DNA from: CAVHXA01 sp963639765
GTDB taxonomy: Bacteria; Bacillota; Clostridia; Oscillospirales; Oscillospiraceae
Length of the DNA: 46,875 bases
Direction of reading: 5' to 3'
NCBI GenBank assembly: GCA_963639765.1
Contig: CAVHXA010000015.1
Coordinates: 1 to 46,875, forward strand
Under the pieces are notes generated by a model. That model made no database searches. It saw nothing but the letters and a program-made list of their open reading frames with translations, and had not been told where the DNA came from. The first letter of the stretch is position 1. Each line of letters starts with the position of its first letter. A program made the translations under genes and the position numbers. Shown one piece after another: positions 23,660-31,760 of this stretch.

Positions 23660-24445
23660 ATGGGACAGAAAGTTCATCCGCATGGCCTGCGTGTCGGCGT
23701 AATCAAAGACTGGGACTCCCGCTGGTATGCCAGAGCCGATAAGGTCGGCGATCTGATTGTGGAAGACTACAACATCCGCAAATACCTCAAGAAGACCCTC
23801 TATTCCGCCGGCATTCCCGCCATCGAAATCGAAAGAAGCGCCGGACGCGTCAAGATCAACATCCAGTGCTCGCGCCCCGGTGTTGTGATCGGCAAGGGCG
23901 GCACCGAGATCGAGCGTCTGCGTCTGAAAATGGAAGCCATGCTCGGCAAGAGTGTTTCCATCAACATCATCGAGGTCAAAAGCCCCGACCTCAACGCGCA
24001 GCTGGTTGCCGAAAACATTGCCGCACAGCTTGAAAAGCGCATCGGCTATCGCCGTGCGATGAAGCAGGCCATGCAGCGCGCCACCCGCCTGGGTGCCAAG
24101 GGCATCAAGGTATCGTGCGGCGGCCGTCTGGGCGGTGCGGAAATCGCCCGCAGCGAGACCTACCACGAAGGAACCATTCCGCTGCAGACCATCCGTGCAG
24201 ACATCGACTACGGCTTTGCCGAGGCCGACACCACCTATGGCCGTGTAGGCGTAAAGGTATGGATCTACAAGGGAGAGGTGCTCAACACCACCCTGCGTGC
24301 AAGCAATCCCGAGCCCGTAAAGCGTGAGCGCCGCAACAACAACGATCGTCGCGGCCAGAATCGCGGCGGCTACGGCAACCGCAGCCGCGGTCAATACGGC
24401 AACAACGGCGGCCAGGCCCGCACCAGAGAAGGAGGCAACCGCTAA
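23660..24445 (+). CDS. rpsC: 30S ribosomal protein S3 with Arg/Gly/Asn-rich tail
   Basis: The 261-residue protein starts at ATG 23660 (GQKVHPHGLRVGVIKDWDSR) behind AGGAGG; farther upstream the frame only overlaps rplV. The KH domain GVVIGKGGTEIERLR and the C-terminal core EGTIPLQTIRADIDYGFAEA are complete. After residue about 221 comes a low-complexity tail (RRNNNDRRGQNRGGYGNRSR, then GQYGNNGGQARTREGGNR), about 40 residues that most S3 proteins lack. S3 forms part of the mRNA entry channel, so the tail probably faces RNA. TAATG junction with rplP. Confidence 0.96.
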   Translation: MGQKVHPHGLRVGVIKDWDSRWYARADKVGDLIVEDYNIRKYLKKTLYSAGIPAIEIERSAGRVKINIQCSRPGVVIGKGGTEIERLRLKMEAMLGKSVSINIIEVKSPDLNAQLVAENIAAQLEKRIGYRRAMKQAMQRATRLGAKGIKVSCGGRLGGAEIARSETYHEGTIPLQTIRADIDYGFAEADTTYGRVGVKVWIYKGEVLNTTLRASNPEPVKRERRNNNDRRGQNRGGYGNRSRGQYGNNGGQARTREGGNR

Positions 24446-24879
24446 TGCTGATGCCCAAAAGAACCAAATACCGCAGGGTACAAAGAGGCCGCATGCGGGG
24501 CACCGTCAGCCGCGGCAACAAGGTTTCCTACGGTGAATACGGCATTCAGGCCTGTGAGCCCGCATGGATTACCGCCAACCAGATCGAGGCGGCCCGTGTA
24601 GCCATGAACCGCTACATGAAGCGCGGCGGCCAGGTATGGATCAAGATTTTCCCCGACAAGCCGGTTTCCAAGAAGGCTCTTGGCGTTCGTATGGGTTCCG
24701 GTAAAGGCGCGCCCGAATACTGGGTCGCCGTTGTAAAGACCGGCAAGGTCATGTTCGAAGTCGGCGGTGTCACCGAAGATGTCGCCCGCGAAGCCATCCG
24801 TCTCGCCATGCACAAGCTTCCCATCAAGTGCAAGTTTGTCAAGCGCGAGGACATCGATTCCGGAAATGGTGGTGAGTAA
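24445..24879 (+). CDS. rplP: 50S ribosomal protein L16
   Basis: At 144 residues, with MLMPKRTKYRRVQRGRMRG matching the family start, so ATG 24445 (overlapping the rpsC stop as TAATG) is preferred to ATG 24451. VWIKIFPDKPVSKKALGVRM and GSGKGAPEYWVAVVKTGKV are canonical. L16 contacts A-site tRNA in the large subunit. Confidence 0.97.
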   Translation: MLMPKRTKYRRVQRGRMRGTVSRGNKVSYGEYGIQACEPAWITANQIEAARVAMNRYMKRGGQVWIKIFPDKPVSKKALGVRMGSGKGAPEYWVAVVKTGKVMFEVGGVTEDVAREAIRLAMHKLPIKCKFVKREDIDSGNGGE

Positions 24880-24880
24880 G

Positions 24881-25093
24881 ATGAAGGCAGAAGAAATTCG
24901 CGAGATGTCCAACGATCAGCTGGAGACCAAGCTGGTCTCCCTGAAAGAAGAGCTGTTCTATCTGAGAATGAAGCATGCAACAAAGCAGCTGGACAATCCC
25001 CTTCAGATCCAGGACACCAAGAAGGATATTGCCAGGGTCAAGACAATCTTACGTGAAAGGCAGCCCAAGACCGGGGAGGTAAGCGCCAAATGA
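24881..25093 (+). CDS. rpmC: 50S ribosomal protein L29
   Basis: This 70-residue helical protein starts at ATG 24881, one base after the rplP stop: KAEEIREMSNDQLETKLVSL, then LKEELFYLRMKHATKQLDNP. It lies near the tunnel exit beside L23. The end overlaps rpsQ by four bases (ATGA). Confidence 0.95.
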   Translation: MKAEEIREMSNDQLETKLVSLKEELFYLRMKHATKQLDNPLQIQDTKKDIARVKTILRERQPKTGEVSAK

Positions 25094-25350
25094 GCGAAGA
25101 AAGAGCTTTCCGCAAGACCAGAGTCGGCAAGGTCGTATCCAACAAGATGGACAAGACGATTGTGGTTGCGATTGAAGACAGCGTAAAGCATCCGCTGTAT
25201 AAAAAGATCATCAAAAGAACCTATAAGCTCAAGGCACACGACGAAAACAACGAGTGCAACGTGGGCGACATCGTAAAGGTTATGGAATGCAGGCCCTTGT
25301 CCAAGGACAAGCGCTGGCGCCTGGTGGAGATCACCAGAAAAGCTGAGTAA
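25090..25350 (+). CDS. rpsQ: 30S ribosomal protein S17
   Basis: The 86-residue OB-fold protein has RKTRVGKVVSNKMDKTIVVA, then HPLYKKIIKRTYKLKAHDEN and VGDIVKVMECRPLSKDKRWR, all matching S17. It binds the 16S 5' domain early in assembly. ATGA overlap with rpmC. Confidence 0.96.
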   Translation: MSEERAFRKTRVGKVVSNKMDKTIVVAIEDSVKHPLYKKIIKRTYKLKAHDENNECNVGDIVKVMECRPLSKDKRWRLVEITRKAE

Positions 25351-25364
25351 GGAGGCGCCTGAGA

Positions 25365-25733
25365 ATGATTCAACAGGAAACGTATCTGAAGGTAGCCGAC
25401 AATACCGGCGCCAAAGAGATCAAGTGCATCCGTGTTCTGGGCGGCTCAAAGCGCAAGTTCGGCAACATTGGCGACGTGGTTGTTGCCTCTGTCCGCAAGG
25501 CTGCTCCCGGCGGCACCGTAAAAAAAGGTGAGGTTGTCAAGGCCGTGATTGTCCGCAGCGCAAAGGGCGTGCATCGCGCCGACGGCACCTATGTCCGCTT
25601 CGACGAAAACGCGGCAGTTCTGATCAAGGAAGACAAAACTCCCCGCGGCACGCGTATTTTCGGGCCCGTGGCCAGAGAGCTGCGCGACAAGGACTACATG
25701 AAGATCCTGTCACTGGCTCCCGAAGTCATTTAA
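25365..25733 (+). CDS. rplN: 50S ribosomal protein L14
   Basis: The 122-residue protein has the standard beginning IQQETYLKVADNTGAKEIKC and the segments RRADGTYVRFDENA-type (HRADGTYVRFDENAAVLI) and RELRDKDYMKILSLAPEVI. L14 sits at the subunit interface; in other bacteria it is the target of the silencing factor RsfS. AAGGAGG ribosome binding site. Confidence 0.97.
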   Translation: MIQQETYLKVADNTGAKEIKCIRVLGGSKRKFGNIGDVVVASVRKAAPGGTVKKGEVVKAVIVRSAKGVHRADGTYVRFDENAAVLIKEDKTPRGTRIFGPVARELRDKDYMKILSLAPEVI

Positions 25734-25746
25734 GGAGGTCACGAGG

Positions 25747-26064
25747 ATGCATATTAAAAGAGACGACACCGTGATTGTCCTGTCCGGCAAGGACAAGGGC
25801 AGGAAGGGCAAGGTTTTGTCCGTAGTGCGCGAAGCCGGCAAGCCCGAAAAGGTCATTGTCGAGGGTGTAAACGTGGCCACCAAGGCCGTAAAGCCCACCC
25901 GGCAGGACCAGCAGGGCGGCCTGATCAAGTCCGAGACCCCTGTCTACGCCAGCAAGGTCATGCGTGTTTGCCCCAAGTGCGGCAAGCCCACCCGGACCGC
26001 CTGGAAGGTGCAGGAGAATGGCGAAAAGAGCCGCGTCTGCAAAAAGTGCGGCGAGACCATTTAA
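25747..26064 (+). CDS. rplX: 50S ribosomal protein L24
   Basis: The 105-residue KOW-fold protein has DDTVIVLSGKDKGRKGKVLS near the start and GVNVATKAVKPTRQDQQGG after it. The C-terminus carries CPKCGKPTR...CKKCGETI, a four-cysteine zinc-ribbon-like segment common in Firmicutes L24. It is an assembly initiator of the 50S subunit. Confidence 0.96.
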   Translation: MHIKRDDTVIVLSGKDKGRKGKVLSVVREAGKPEKVIVEGVNVATKAVKPTRQDQQGGLIKSETPVYASKVMRVCPKCGKPTRTAWKVQENGEKSRVCKKCGETI

Positions 26065-26076
26065 GGGGGATCAACC

Positions 26077-26619
26077 ATGGCCAGACTGAAAGTAAAATAC
26101 GATGAGGAGATCGCACCCGCTCTGATGACCAAATTCGGCTACAAGAGCGTCATGCAGATCCCCAAAATTGAAAAGGTTGTTGTCAACGTCGGCTGCGGCG
26201 ACGGCAAGGACAACGCCAAGATTATCGAAGCGGTTGTCAAGGACGTTGCGGCCATCACCGGCCAGAAGCCGGTTGTAACCAAGGCCCGCAAGAGCGTTGC
26301 CAACTTCAAGGTCCGTGAGGGCCAGAACGTCGGCGTAAAGGTCACGCTCCGCAGCGATCGCATGTGGGAGTTCCTCGACCGTCTGTTCAATGTGGCGCTT
26401 CCCCGTGTCCGTGACTTCCGCGGCATCAACCCCAACTCCTTCGACGGGCGCGGCAACTATGCCTTTGGCATCAAGGAGCAGCTGATCTTCCCCGAGATCG
26501 AGTATGACAAGGTAGACGCGATTCGCGGCATGGACATCTGCATCACCACCACCGCACACACCGACGAGGAAGCCAAGGAGCTGCTCAGGCTGGTTGGCGC
26601 CCCCTTCTATGCGTCTTAA
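26077..26619 (+). CDS. rplE: 50S ribosomal protein L5
   Basis: The 180-residue protein begins ARLKVKYDEEIAPALMTKFG and contains VNVGCGDGKDN, RKSVANFKVREGQNVGVKVT and FNVALPRVRDFRGINPNSFD. L5 binds 5S rRNA in the central protuberance. GGGGG ribosome binding site, 12 bases after rplX. Confidence 0.97.
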   Translation: MARLKVKYDEEIAPALMTKFGYKSVMQIPKIEKVVVNVGCGDGKDNAKIIEAVVKDVAAITGQKPVVTKARKSVANFKVREGQNVGVKVTLRSDRMWEFLDRLFNVALPRVRDFRGINPNSFDGRGNYAFGIKEQLIFPEIEYDKVDAIRGMDICITTTAHTDEEAKELLRLVGAPFYAS

Positions 26620-26633
26620 TTGGAGGAACGAAC

Positions 26634-26819
26634 ATGGCGAGAAAAGCATTGGTTCTTCAGCAGAAGCAGGAGCCGAAGTTCTCCAGCCGGCGTTATAACC
26701 GCTGCAAGATCTGCGGCCGTCCCCACGCCTATCTGCGTGACTACGGCATCTGCCGTATCTGCTTCCGCGAGCTGGCCTACAAGGGCCAGATTCCCGGCGT
26801 TCGCAAGGCGTCCTGGTAA
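26634..26819 (+). CDS. rpsZ: 30S ribosomal protein S14, zinc-binding type Z
   Basis: This 61-residue short S14 has the zinc motif CKIC...CRIC (RCKICGRPHAYLRDYGICRI) and the C-terminal ELAYKGQIPGVRKASW. It is the Zn-dependent form typical of Firmicutes, as opposed to the longer zinc-independent paralogue. Followed by a 109-base spacer with hairpin ACAGACG-CAAAC-CGTCTGT at 26887-26905. Confidence 0.97.
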   Translation: MARKALVLQQKQEPKFSSRRYNRCKICGRPHAYLRDYGICRICFRELAYKGQIPGVRKASW

Positions 26820-26928
26820 GACACCTGCAAATAAATGACAAAGGCGGCGGAGGTCAGGGGCTTCGTTCTGATACCCCGCTGTCGTAACAGACGCAAACCG
26901 TCTGTAACCTTTCATGAGGAGGTTTATC

Positions 26929-27330
26929 ATGCAAATCACCGATCCTATTGCGGACATGCTCACCAGAATCCGCAATGCAAACGCGGCGAAGCACGACTCT
27001 GTGGAAATTCCCGCGTCCAAGCTGAAAAAAGCCATCGCCGAGATTCTGTATGAAGAGGGCTACATCAAGTCCTTTCAGATGATCAACGAGGGACCTCAGG
27101 GCAAGATCAAGGTCAACCTGAAGTATCTCAACGGCGGCAAGGAAAAGGTCATCAGCGGCCTGCGCCGCGTATCCAAGCCGGGCCTGCGCGTTTATGCCGG
27201 CGCCGACGAGCTGCCCCAGGTGCTGCGCGGCATGGGTATTGCCATTGTGTCCACCTCTCAGGGCGTTATGACCGACCGCAAGGCCAGAGCCGCACACATC
27301 GGCGGCGAAGTGCTGGCCTTTGTATGGTAA
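26929..27330 (+). CDS. rpsH: 30S ribosomal protein S8
   Basis: The 133-residue protein starts at ATG 26929 (QITDPIADMLTRIRNANAAK) behind GAGGAGG; the ATG-like start 15 bases upstream overlaps the Shine-Dalgarno. The C-terminal VSTSQGVMTDRKARAAHIGG is diagnostic. In E. coli S8 autoregulates the spc operon. Confidence 0.97.
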   Translation: MQITDPIADMLTRIRNANAAKHDSVEIPASKLKKAIAEILYEEGYIKSFQMINEGPQGKIKVNLKYLNGGKEKVISGLRRVSKPGLRVYAGADELPQVLRGMGIAIVSTSQGVMTDRKARAAHIGGEVLAFVW

Positions 27331-27345
27331 GGGGAGGAATAAGAC

Positions 27346-27888
27346 ATGTCTAGAATTGGTAGAGCTCCCGTTACCCTGCCCGCCGGTGTTGAAATCACCC
27401 TTGGCGAAAACAACCACATCACCGTAAAGGGGCCGAAGGGCACCCTTGAGCAGGCCCTGCCCACGGCCATGCAGATCTCCGTAGAAGACGGCGTACTGCA
27501 CGTAAAGCGGCCCAACGACGAAAAAGAAAACCGCGCACTGCACGGGCTGACCCGCGCACTGATCCACAACATGGTTGTGGGCGTGACCGAGGGCTTCAAG
27601 AAAGAACTCGAAATCAACGGCGTCGGCTACCGTGCCCAGAAAGACGGCAGCAAGCTTGTGATGAACCTGGGCTATTCCCATCAGGTTGTGATGGATCCGC
27701 CCGCAGGCATCGAGATCGACGTTCCCGCACAGAACAAAATCACCATCAGCGGCATCGACAAGCAGAAGGTCGGGCAGTTTGCCGCTGAGGTCCGTGGTAA
27801 GAGGCCGCCCGAACCCTATAAGGGCAAAGGCATCAAATACAGCACCGAGACCATCCGCCGCAAGGAAGGCAAGTCCGGTAAGAAATAA
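27346..27888 (+). CDS. rplF: 50S ribosomal protein L6
   Basis: At 180 residues, it begins SRIGRAPVTLPAGVEITLGE. Two repeated L6 domains are visible, with GVGYRAQKDGSKLVMNLGYS in the middle and KRPPEPYKGKGIKYSTETIR near the end. It lies by the factor-binding stalk base. GGGGAGG ribosome binding site. Confidence 0.97.
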   Translation: MSRIGRAPVTLPAGVEITLGENNHITVKGPKGTLEQALPTAMQISVEDGVLHVKRPNDEKENRALHGLTRALIHNMVVGVTEGFKKELEINGVGYRAQKDGSKLVMNLGYSHQVVMDPPAGIEIDVPAQNKITISGIDKQKVGQFAAEVRGKRPPEPYKGKGIKYSTETIRRKEGKSGKK

Positions 27889-27906
27889 GAAAGAGGTGTG
27901 CCTTAA

Positions 27907-28266
27907 ATGGTTAAAAGACCTGATACGAACGCGCAGCGTAAACGGCGCCAGACTAGAGTACGCAGCAAGGTCAGCGGCACCCCTGAGCGGCCTCGCCTGA
28001 ACGTATTTCGCAGCAACGAAAACATCTATGCACAGATTATCGACGACGTCAACCACATGACTCTTGTCTCTGCCTCCACCCTTGAAAAGAGCTTTACGGC
28101 CTATGGCGGCAACTGCGACGCAGCCAAGGAGGTCGGCAAGGTTCTTGCCGGGCGGGCAAAGGAAAAGGGCATCGAGACTGTCGTTTTCGACCGCGGCGGT
28201 TATGTCTATCACGGCCGTGTCCAGGCTCTGGCCGAGGGCGCCCGTGAAGGCGGACTCGTATTCTAA
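27907..28266 (+). CDS. rplR: 50S ribosomal protein L18
   Basis: The 119-residue protein has RPRLNVFRSNENIYAQIIDD and the C-terminus VFDRGGYVYHGRVQALAEGA REGG-type (AEGAREGGLVF), typical of L18. It binds 5S rRNA with L5. AAAGAGGTG precedes the ATG. Confidence 0.96.
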   Translation: MVKRPDTNAQRKRRQTRVRSKVSGTPERPRLNVFRSNENIYAQIIDDVNHMTLVSASTLEKSFTAYGGNCDAAKEVGKVLAGRAKEKGIETVVFDRGGYVYHGRVQALAEGAREGGLVF

Positions 28267-28282
28267 GTGGAGGATATGAAGA

Positions 28283-28801
28283 ATGGCTTATAACAATGCG
28301 AAAACGGCTGCGGCAAACACAGAATCCGAATACATCGAAAAGGTTGTCTCTCTGAACCGTGTCTCCAAGACCGTAAAGGGCGGCCGTGTCATGAAGTTCT
28401 CCGCGCTGGTCGTGGTGGGCGACGGCAAGGGCACCGTAGGCTATGGTCTGGGCAAGGCGTCCGAGGTTTCCGAGGCCATCCTGAAGGGAATTGCCAACGC
28501 CAAGAAAAACATGGTCAAGGTCACACTGTCCGGTCAGACCATTCCCCATGAGGTGATCGGCGAATACGGCGCAGGCCGCGTTCTGCTCAAGCCCGCCTCC
28601 AAAGGTACCGGCATCATCGCCGGCGGCACGGTCCGCAGCGTAATGGAGGCCGTTGGCGTTACCAACATCCGTACAAAGTGCCTTCGTTCCAACAACCCCC
28701 AGAACGTTGTGAAGGCAACAATGCAGGGCCTGATGTCTCTGCGCGGTCCTGAGCAGGTAGCTGCCATCCGGGGCAAGCGTGCAGAAGACATTATCGGCTG
28801 A
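28283..28801 (+). CDS. rpsE: 30S ribosomal protein S5
   Basis: The 172-residue protein has the double-stranded-RNA-binding-like domain VSLNRVSKTVKGGRVMKFSA LVVV and VGYGLGKASEVSEAILKGI, then VGVTNIRTKCLRSNNPQNVV. S5 contributes to fidelity and the mRNA entry helicase. GTGGAGG ribosome binding site; 13 bases to rpmD. Confidence 0.96.
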   Translation: MAYNNAKTAAANTESEYIEKVVSLNRVSKTVKGGRVMKFSALVVVGDGKGTVGYGLGKASEVSEAILKGIANAKKNMVKVTLSGQTIPHEVIGEYGAGRVLLKPASKGTGIIAGGTVRSVMEAVGVTNIRTKCLRSNNPQNVVKATMQGLMSLRGPEQVAAIRGKRAEDIIG

Positions 28802-28814
28802 GGAGGGTGCAACG

Positions 28815-28997
28815 ATGGCAAATCTGAGAATCAAGCTGGTCAAGAGCCTCAACGGGCGCCTTGACAAGCACATTGCAACAGCCCAGTCCCTGGGCCTGAC
28901 CAAAATCGGCAACGAAACGGTCCAGCCCGACAACCCCCAGACCCGCGGCAAGATTGCCAAGATCGGTTATCTTCTGCAGGTCACCGAGGAACAATAA
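28815..28997 (+). CDS. rpmD: 50S ribosomal protein L30
   Basis: This 60-residue protein starts at ATG 28815 behind GAGGAGGG: ANLRIKLVKSLNGRLDKHIA, then SLGLTKIGNETVQPDNPQTR and IGYLLQVTEEQ. It matches short bacterial L30 in length and in the RIKLVKS/LGL.KI pattern. Confidence 0.95.
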   Translation: MANLRIKLVKSLNGRLDKHIATAQSLGLTKIGNETVQPDNPQTRGKIAKIGYLLQVTEEQ

Positions 28998-29010
28998 GGA
29001 GGCGTGGAGA

Positions 29011-29451
29011 ATGAATCTGAATGAACTGTCTCCCGTATTCGGCTCCACCCATGTGGGCAAGCGCAAGGGCCGCGGTCACGGAACCGGCAACGGCAAGACT
29101 GCCGGGCGCGGACACAAGGGCCAGAAGGCCCGCAGCGGCGGCAAGGTCCGTCGCGGCTTCGAAGGCGGTCAGATGCCTCTGGCACGCCGGCTGCCCAAGC
29201 GCGGCTTTGTCAATATCTTTGCTGAGCCCATGACCGAGGTCAATGTCGGTGCGCTCAACCGCTTCAACGACGGCGACACCGTAACGGCTCAGGCCCTGCT
29301 CGACGCGGGCGTTATCAAAAAATGCCCCTATGGCATCAAGCTTATCGGCAACGGGACCCTTTCCCGGAGCCTGACTGTCCAGGCAAAGGCCTTCTCCGAA
29401 GGGGCCAAGGCAAAGATCGAGGCGGCGGGCGGAAAGGCCGAGGTGGTGTAA
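29011..29451 (+). CDS. rplO: 50S ribosomal protein L15
   Basis: The 146-residue protein starts at ATG 29011 (NLNELSPVFGSTHVGKRKGR) behind AAGGAGG. The Gly-rich segment GRGHGTGNGKTAGRGHKGQK and GGQMPLARRLPKRGF are hallmark features. L15 is a late assembly protein that threads through 23S rRNA. One base separates it from secY. Confidence 0.97.
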   Translation: MNLNELSPVFGSTHVGKRKGRGHGTGNGKTAGRGHKGQKARSGGKVRRGFEGGQMPLARRLPKRGFVNIFAEPMTEVNVGALNRFNDGDTVTAQALLDAGVIKKCPYGIKLIGNGTLSRSLTVQAKAFSEGAKAKIEAAGGKAEVV

Positions 29452-29452
29452 C

Positions 29453-30736
29453 GTGATTCAGACGCTTCGCAATGCGTGGAAGATCCCGGAACTCCGCAAA
29501 AAGCTTCTTTTCACTGTTTTCATCATCCTTCTCTACCGCATAGGCAACGCGATTCCGGTTCCCTTTGTCGACGTAAACGCTCTGAGCGCCTATTTCAACG
29601 CAAGTCTTTCCGGAACGGTTCTGGGCCTCTACAACGCGCTGTCCGGAAACGCCTTTTCACAGGCGACCATCTTTGCACTGTCCATTCAGCCCTATATCAA
29701 CTCTTCGATCATCCTGCAGCTGCTGTGCGTGGCCATCCCCGCACTGGAACGGCTGAGCAAGGAGGGCGGCGAAGAGGGACAGAAAAAGATTGCAAGCCTC
29801 ACGCGCTACATCACGGTTGCGCTGGGCCTGATCATGGGCTTTGCCTACTACGTCATGCTCAAAAACTACAGCCTGCTTTCTGAAACCGGCTTCCTCTACG
29901 GACTGGTCATTGTCCTGTCCTTTACCGCCGGTTCGGCCCTGCTGATGTGGCTGGGCGAGCAGGTAACCCAATTCGGCATCGGCAACGGCATTTCCATCAT
30001 TCTGTTTGCCAGCATCATCTCACGTATTCCGTCGATGATTTCCACCTCGGTAAGCAGTCTGGCATCCGGTGCGCTCAAGTGGTATACCTTTGTTCTGCTG
30101 CTGATCGGCACCGTGGTTCTGGTGATGTTCATCATCTTCTTCGACAATGCCGAGCGGCGGATCCCCGTTGTGTATGCAAAGCGGGTTGTCGGACGCAAGA
30201 TGTATGGCGGACAGTCCACGCATCTGCCCATCAAGATCAACATGTCCGGCGTCATGCCGATCATTTTCGCACAGTCGATCGTTTCCCTGCCTGCAACCAT
30301 TCTGACCTTTGTCACCACAAAGGAAACCGGCTTCTGGGCCTGGGTCAAGAACGTATTCGACTCCACCGGCGTGGTCTATGCGATTCTCTACTTCCTGCTG
30401 ATCATCGCGTTTGCATATTTCTATGCCGCAATTCAATACAACCCCGTTGAGATCGCAAACAACCTGAAGAAAAACGGCGGCAGCATCCCCGGCTTCCGTC
30501 AGGGCAAGCCCACGTCCGACTTCATCCAGAAGGTCATCAACCGCCTTACGCTCTTCGGTGCCCTGTATCTGAGCGTTGTTGCGCTGTTGCCCATCGTTAT
30601 CGGCAACGTTGTCAACGTCAGCGGTCTGGCCATTGGCGGCACATCCATCATCATCGTTGTCGGTGTTGCTCTTGAAACCGTAAAGGCTATGGAGGCGCAG
30701 ATGCTGATGCGCAACTACAAGGGCTTCCTCGAATAA
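29453..30736 (+). CDS. secY: Preprotein translocase subunit SecY
   Basis: The 427-residue, ten-helix channel protein begins at GTG 29453 (IQTLRNAWKIPELRKKLLFT). Plug/TM2 region LYNALSGNAFSQATIFALSI, QPYINSSIILQLL, and the cytoplasmic loop GFRQGKPTSDFIQKVINRLT are conserved. It forms the SecYEG channel for secretion and membrane insertion. Its stop is followed after one base by map; the adk gene that usually stands between them is absent here. Confidence 0.97.
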   Translation: MIQTLRNAWKIPELRKKLLFTVFIILLYRIGNAIPVPFVDVNALSAYFNASLSGTVLGLYNALSGNAFSQATIFALSIQPYINSSIILQLLCVAIPALERLSKEGGEEGQKKIASLTRYITVALGLIMGFAYYVMLKNYSLLSETGFLYGLVIVLSFTAGSALLMWLGEQVTQFGIGNGISIILFASIISRIPSMISTSVSSLASGALKWYTFVLLLIGTVVLVMFIIFFDNAERRIPVVYAKRVVGRKMYGGQSTHLPIKINMSGVMPIIFAQSIVSLPATILTFVTTKETGFWAWVKNVFDSTGVVYAILYFLLIIAFAYFYAAIQYNPVEIANNLKKNGGSIPGFRQGKPTSDFIQKVINRLTLFGALYLSVVALLPIVIGNVVNVSGLAIGGTSIIIVVGVALETVKAMEAQMLMRNYKGFLE

Positions 30737-30737
30737 G

Positions 30738-31493
30738 ATGATACCTGTAAAAATTCCCCGCGAGATCGAAGCGATGCGCCGGGCCTGCCGGATTACCGCC
30801 GAGGCGCGCGCGCTGGCCGGCCGACTGGTCCGGCCCGGCATCACCACCGCTCAGATCGACCGCGAAGTACACGACTTTATCCTTTCACAAGGCGCGACCC
30901 CCACATTCCTGGGCTACGGCGGCTATCCGGCCAGCATATGCATATCGGTCAACAACGTAGTCATCCACGGGATACCCGGAAAGCGGGTTCTCAAAGAGGG
31001 CGACATTGTCAGTGTGGATGTGGGTGCGGCTATCGACGGATTTACTGGCGACTGTGCTGCGACCTATCCCTGCGGCACAATCAGCAGCGAGGCTCAGAGG
31101 CTTATCGACGTAACCCGCGAGAGCTTCTTCCGGGGCATCGCAAACGCGCGTCAGGGGAATCGCGTCTCGGATATTTCTCATGCCGTGCAGGAGCACGTTG
31201 AGAAAAACGGTTTTTCCGTTGTGCGCAGCTATGTGGGTCACGGCGTAGGCGCACAAATGCACGAAGAACCGGAGATACCGAACTTTGGACGACCCGGCAG
31301 AGGTCCTCGCCTGATCAGGGGCATGACCATTGCTGTGGAACCGATGGTCAACGCCGGCGGGTACGAGGTAGAAGTACTCAAAGACGGCTGGACCGTTATC
31401 ACCAAAGACGGCACTCTGTCCGCCCATTACGAAAATACTGTGCTTATTACAGACGGCGATCCGGAAATTCTCACCGTCACGACAGACGACTGA
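30738..31493 (+). CDS. map: Methionine aminopeptidase, type I
   Basis: The 251-residue metalloenzyme removes N-terminal methionine. The five metal ligands are visible: two Asp in VDVGAAIDGFTGDCA, His in VGHGVGAQMHEEPEI, Glu in TIAVEPMVN and Glu in SAHYENT. N-terminal IKIPREIEAMRRACRI-type sequence (VKIPREIEAMRRACRITAEA) is family-standard. It starts one base after secY and is likely translationally coupled. Confidence 0.96.
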   Translation: MIPVKIPREIEAMRRACRITAEARALAGRLVRPGITTAQIDREVHDFILSQGATPTFLGYGGYPASICISVNNVVIHGIPGKRVLKEGDIVSVDVGAAIDGFTGDCAATYPCGTISSEAQRLIDVTRESFFRGIANARQGNRVSDISHAVQEHVEKNGFSVVRSYVGHGVGAQMHEEPEIPNFGRPGRGPRLIRGMTIAVEPMVNAGGYEVEVLKDGWTVITKDGTLSAHYENTVLITDGDPEILTVTTDD

Positions 31494-31743
31494 CACGGAC
31501 GTCAGGAGTTTTCAAATCGTTTTATCCACAGCCGGAACCGGCACACGGGCAGGCTTTGCTGCGTCCGAAGAAGACAGCGGTGAAAAGGGTTCGTGTCCGG
31601 TCGGCAAAATGGAAAAACAGTTCCGCGTCCTGCCTGTCGCCAGGCCGGATACAAAAACCGCCGGAGTCAACCGAAGGGCGGTTCGGACAGCGAGTTACGA
31701 ACAGGTGCTGCGTTTTTGCGCAGATCCGATCAGGTCAAAAACC
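31494..31743 (+). other. map-infA spacer, possible decayed KOW-domain gene
   Basis: This 250-base stretch has no intact gene. Many Clostridia carry a small KOW-domain RNA-binding (L14e-like) gene here. One frame reads FIHSRNRHTGRLCCV, which recalls the family's SxAGRDxGRxFVV start. The next frame continues SEEDSGEKG and VGKMEKQ, recalling DGKxRKLExP. AGGAG at 31504-31508 could be its old ribosome binding site. This would be a frame-shifted relic; the resemblance is weak and by eye. Confidence 0.25.
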
Positions 31744-31760
31744 AAGGAGGTTTTAATTAC

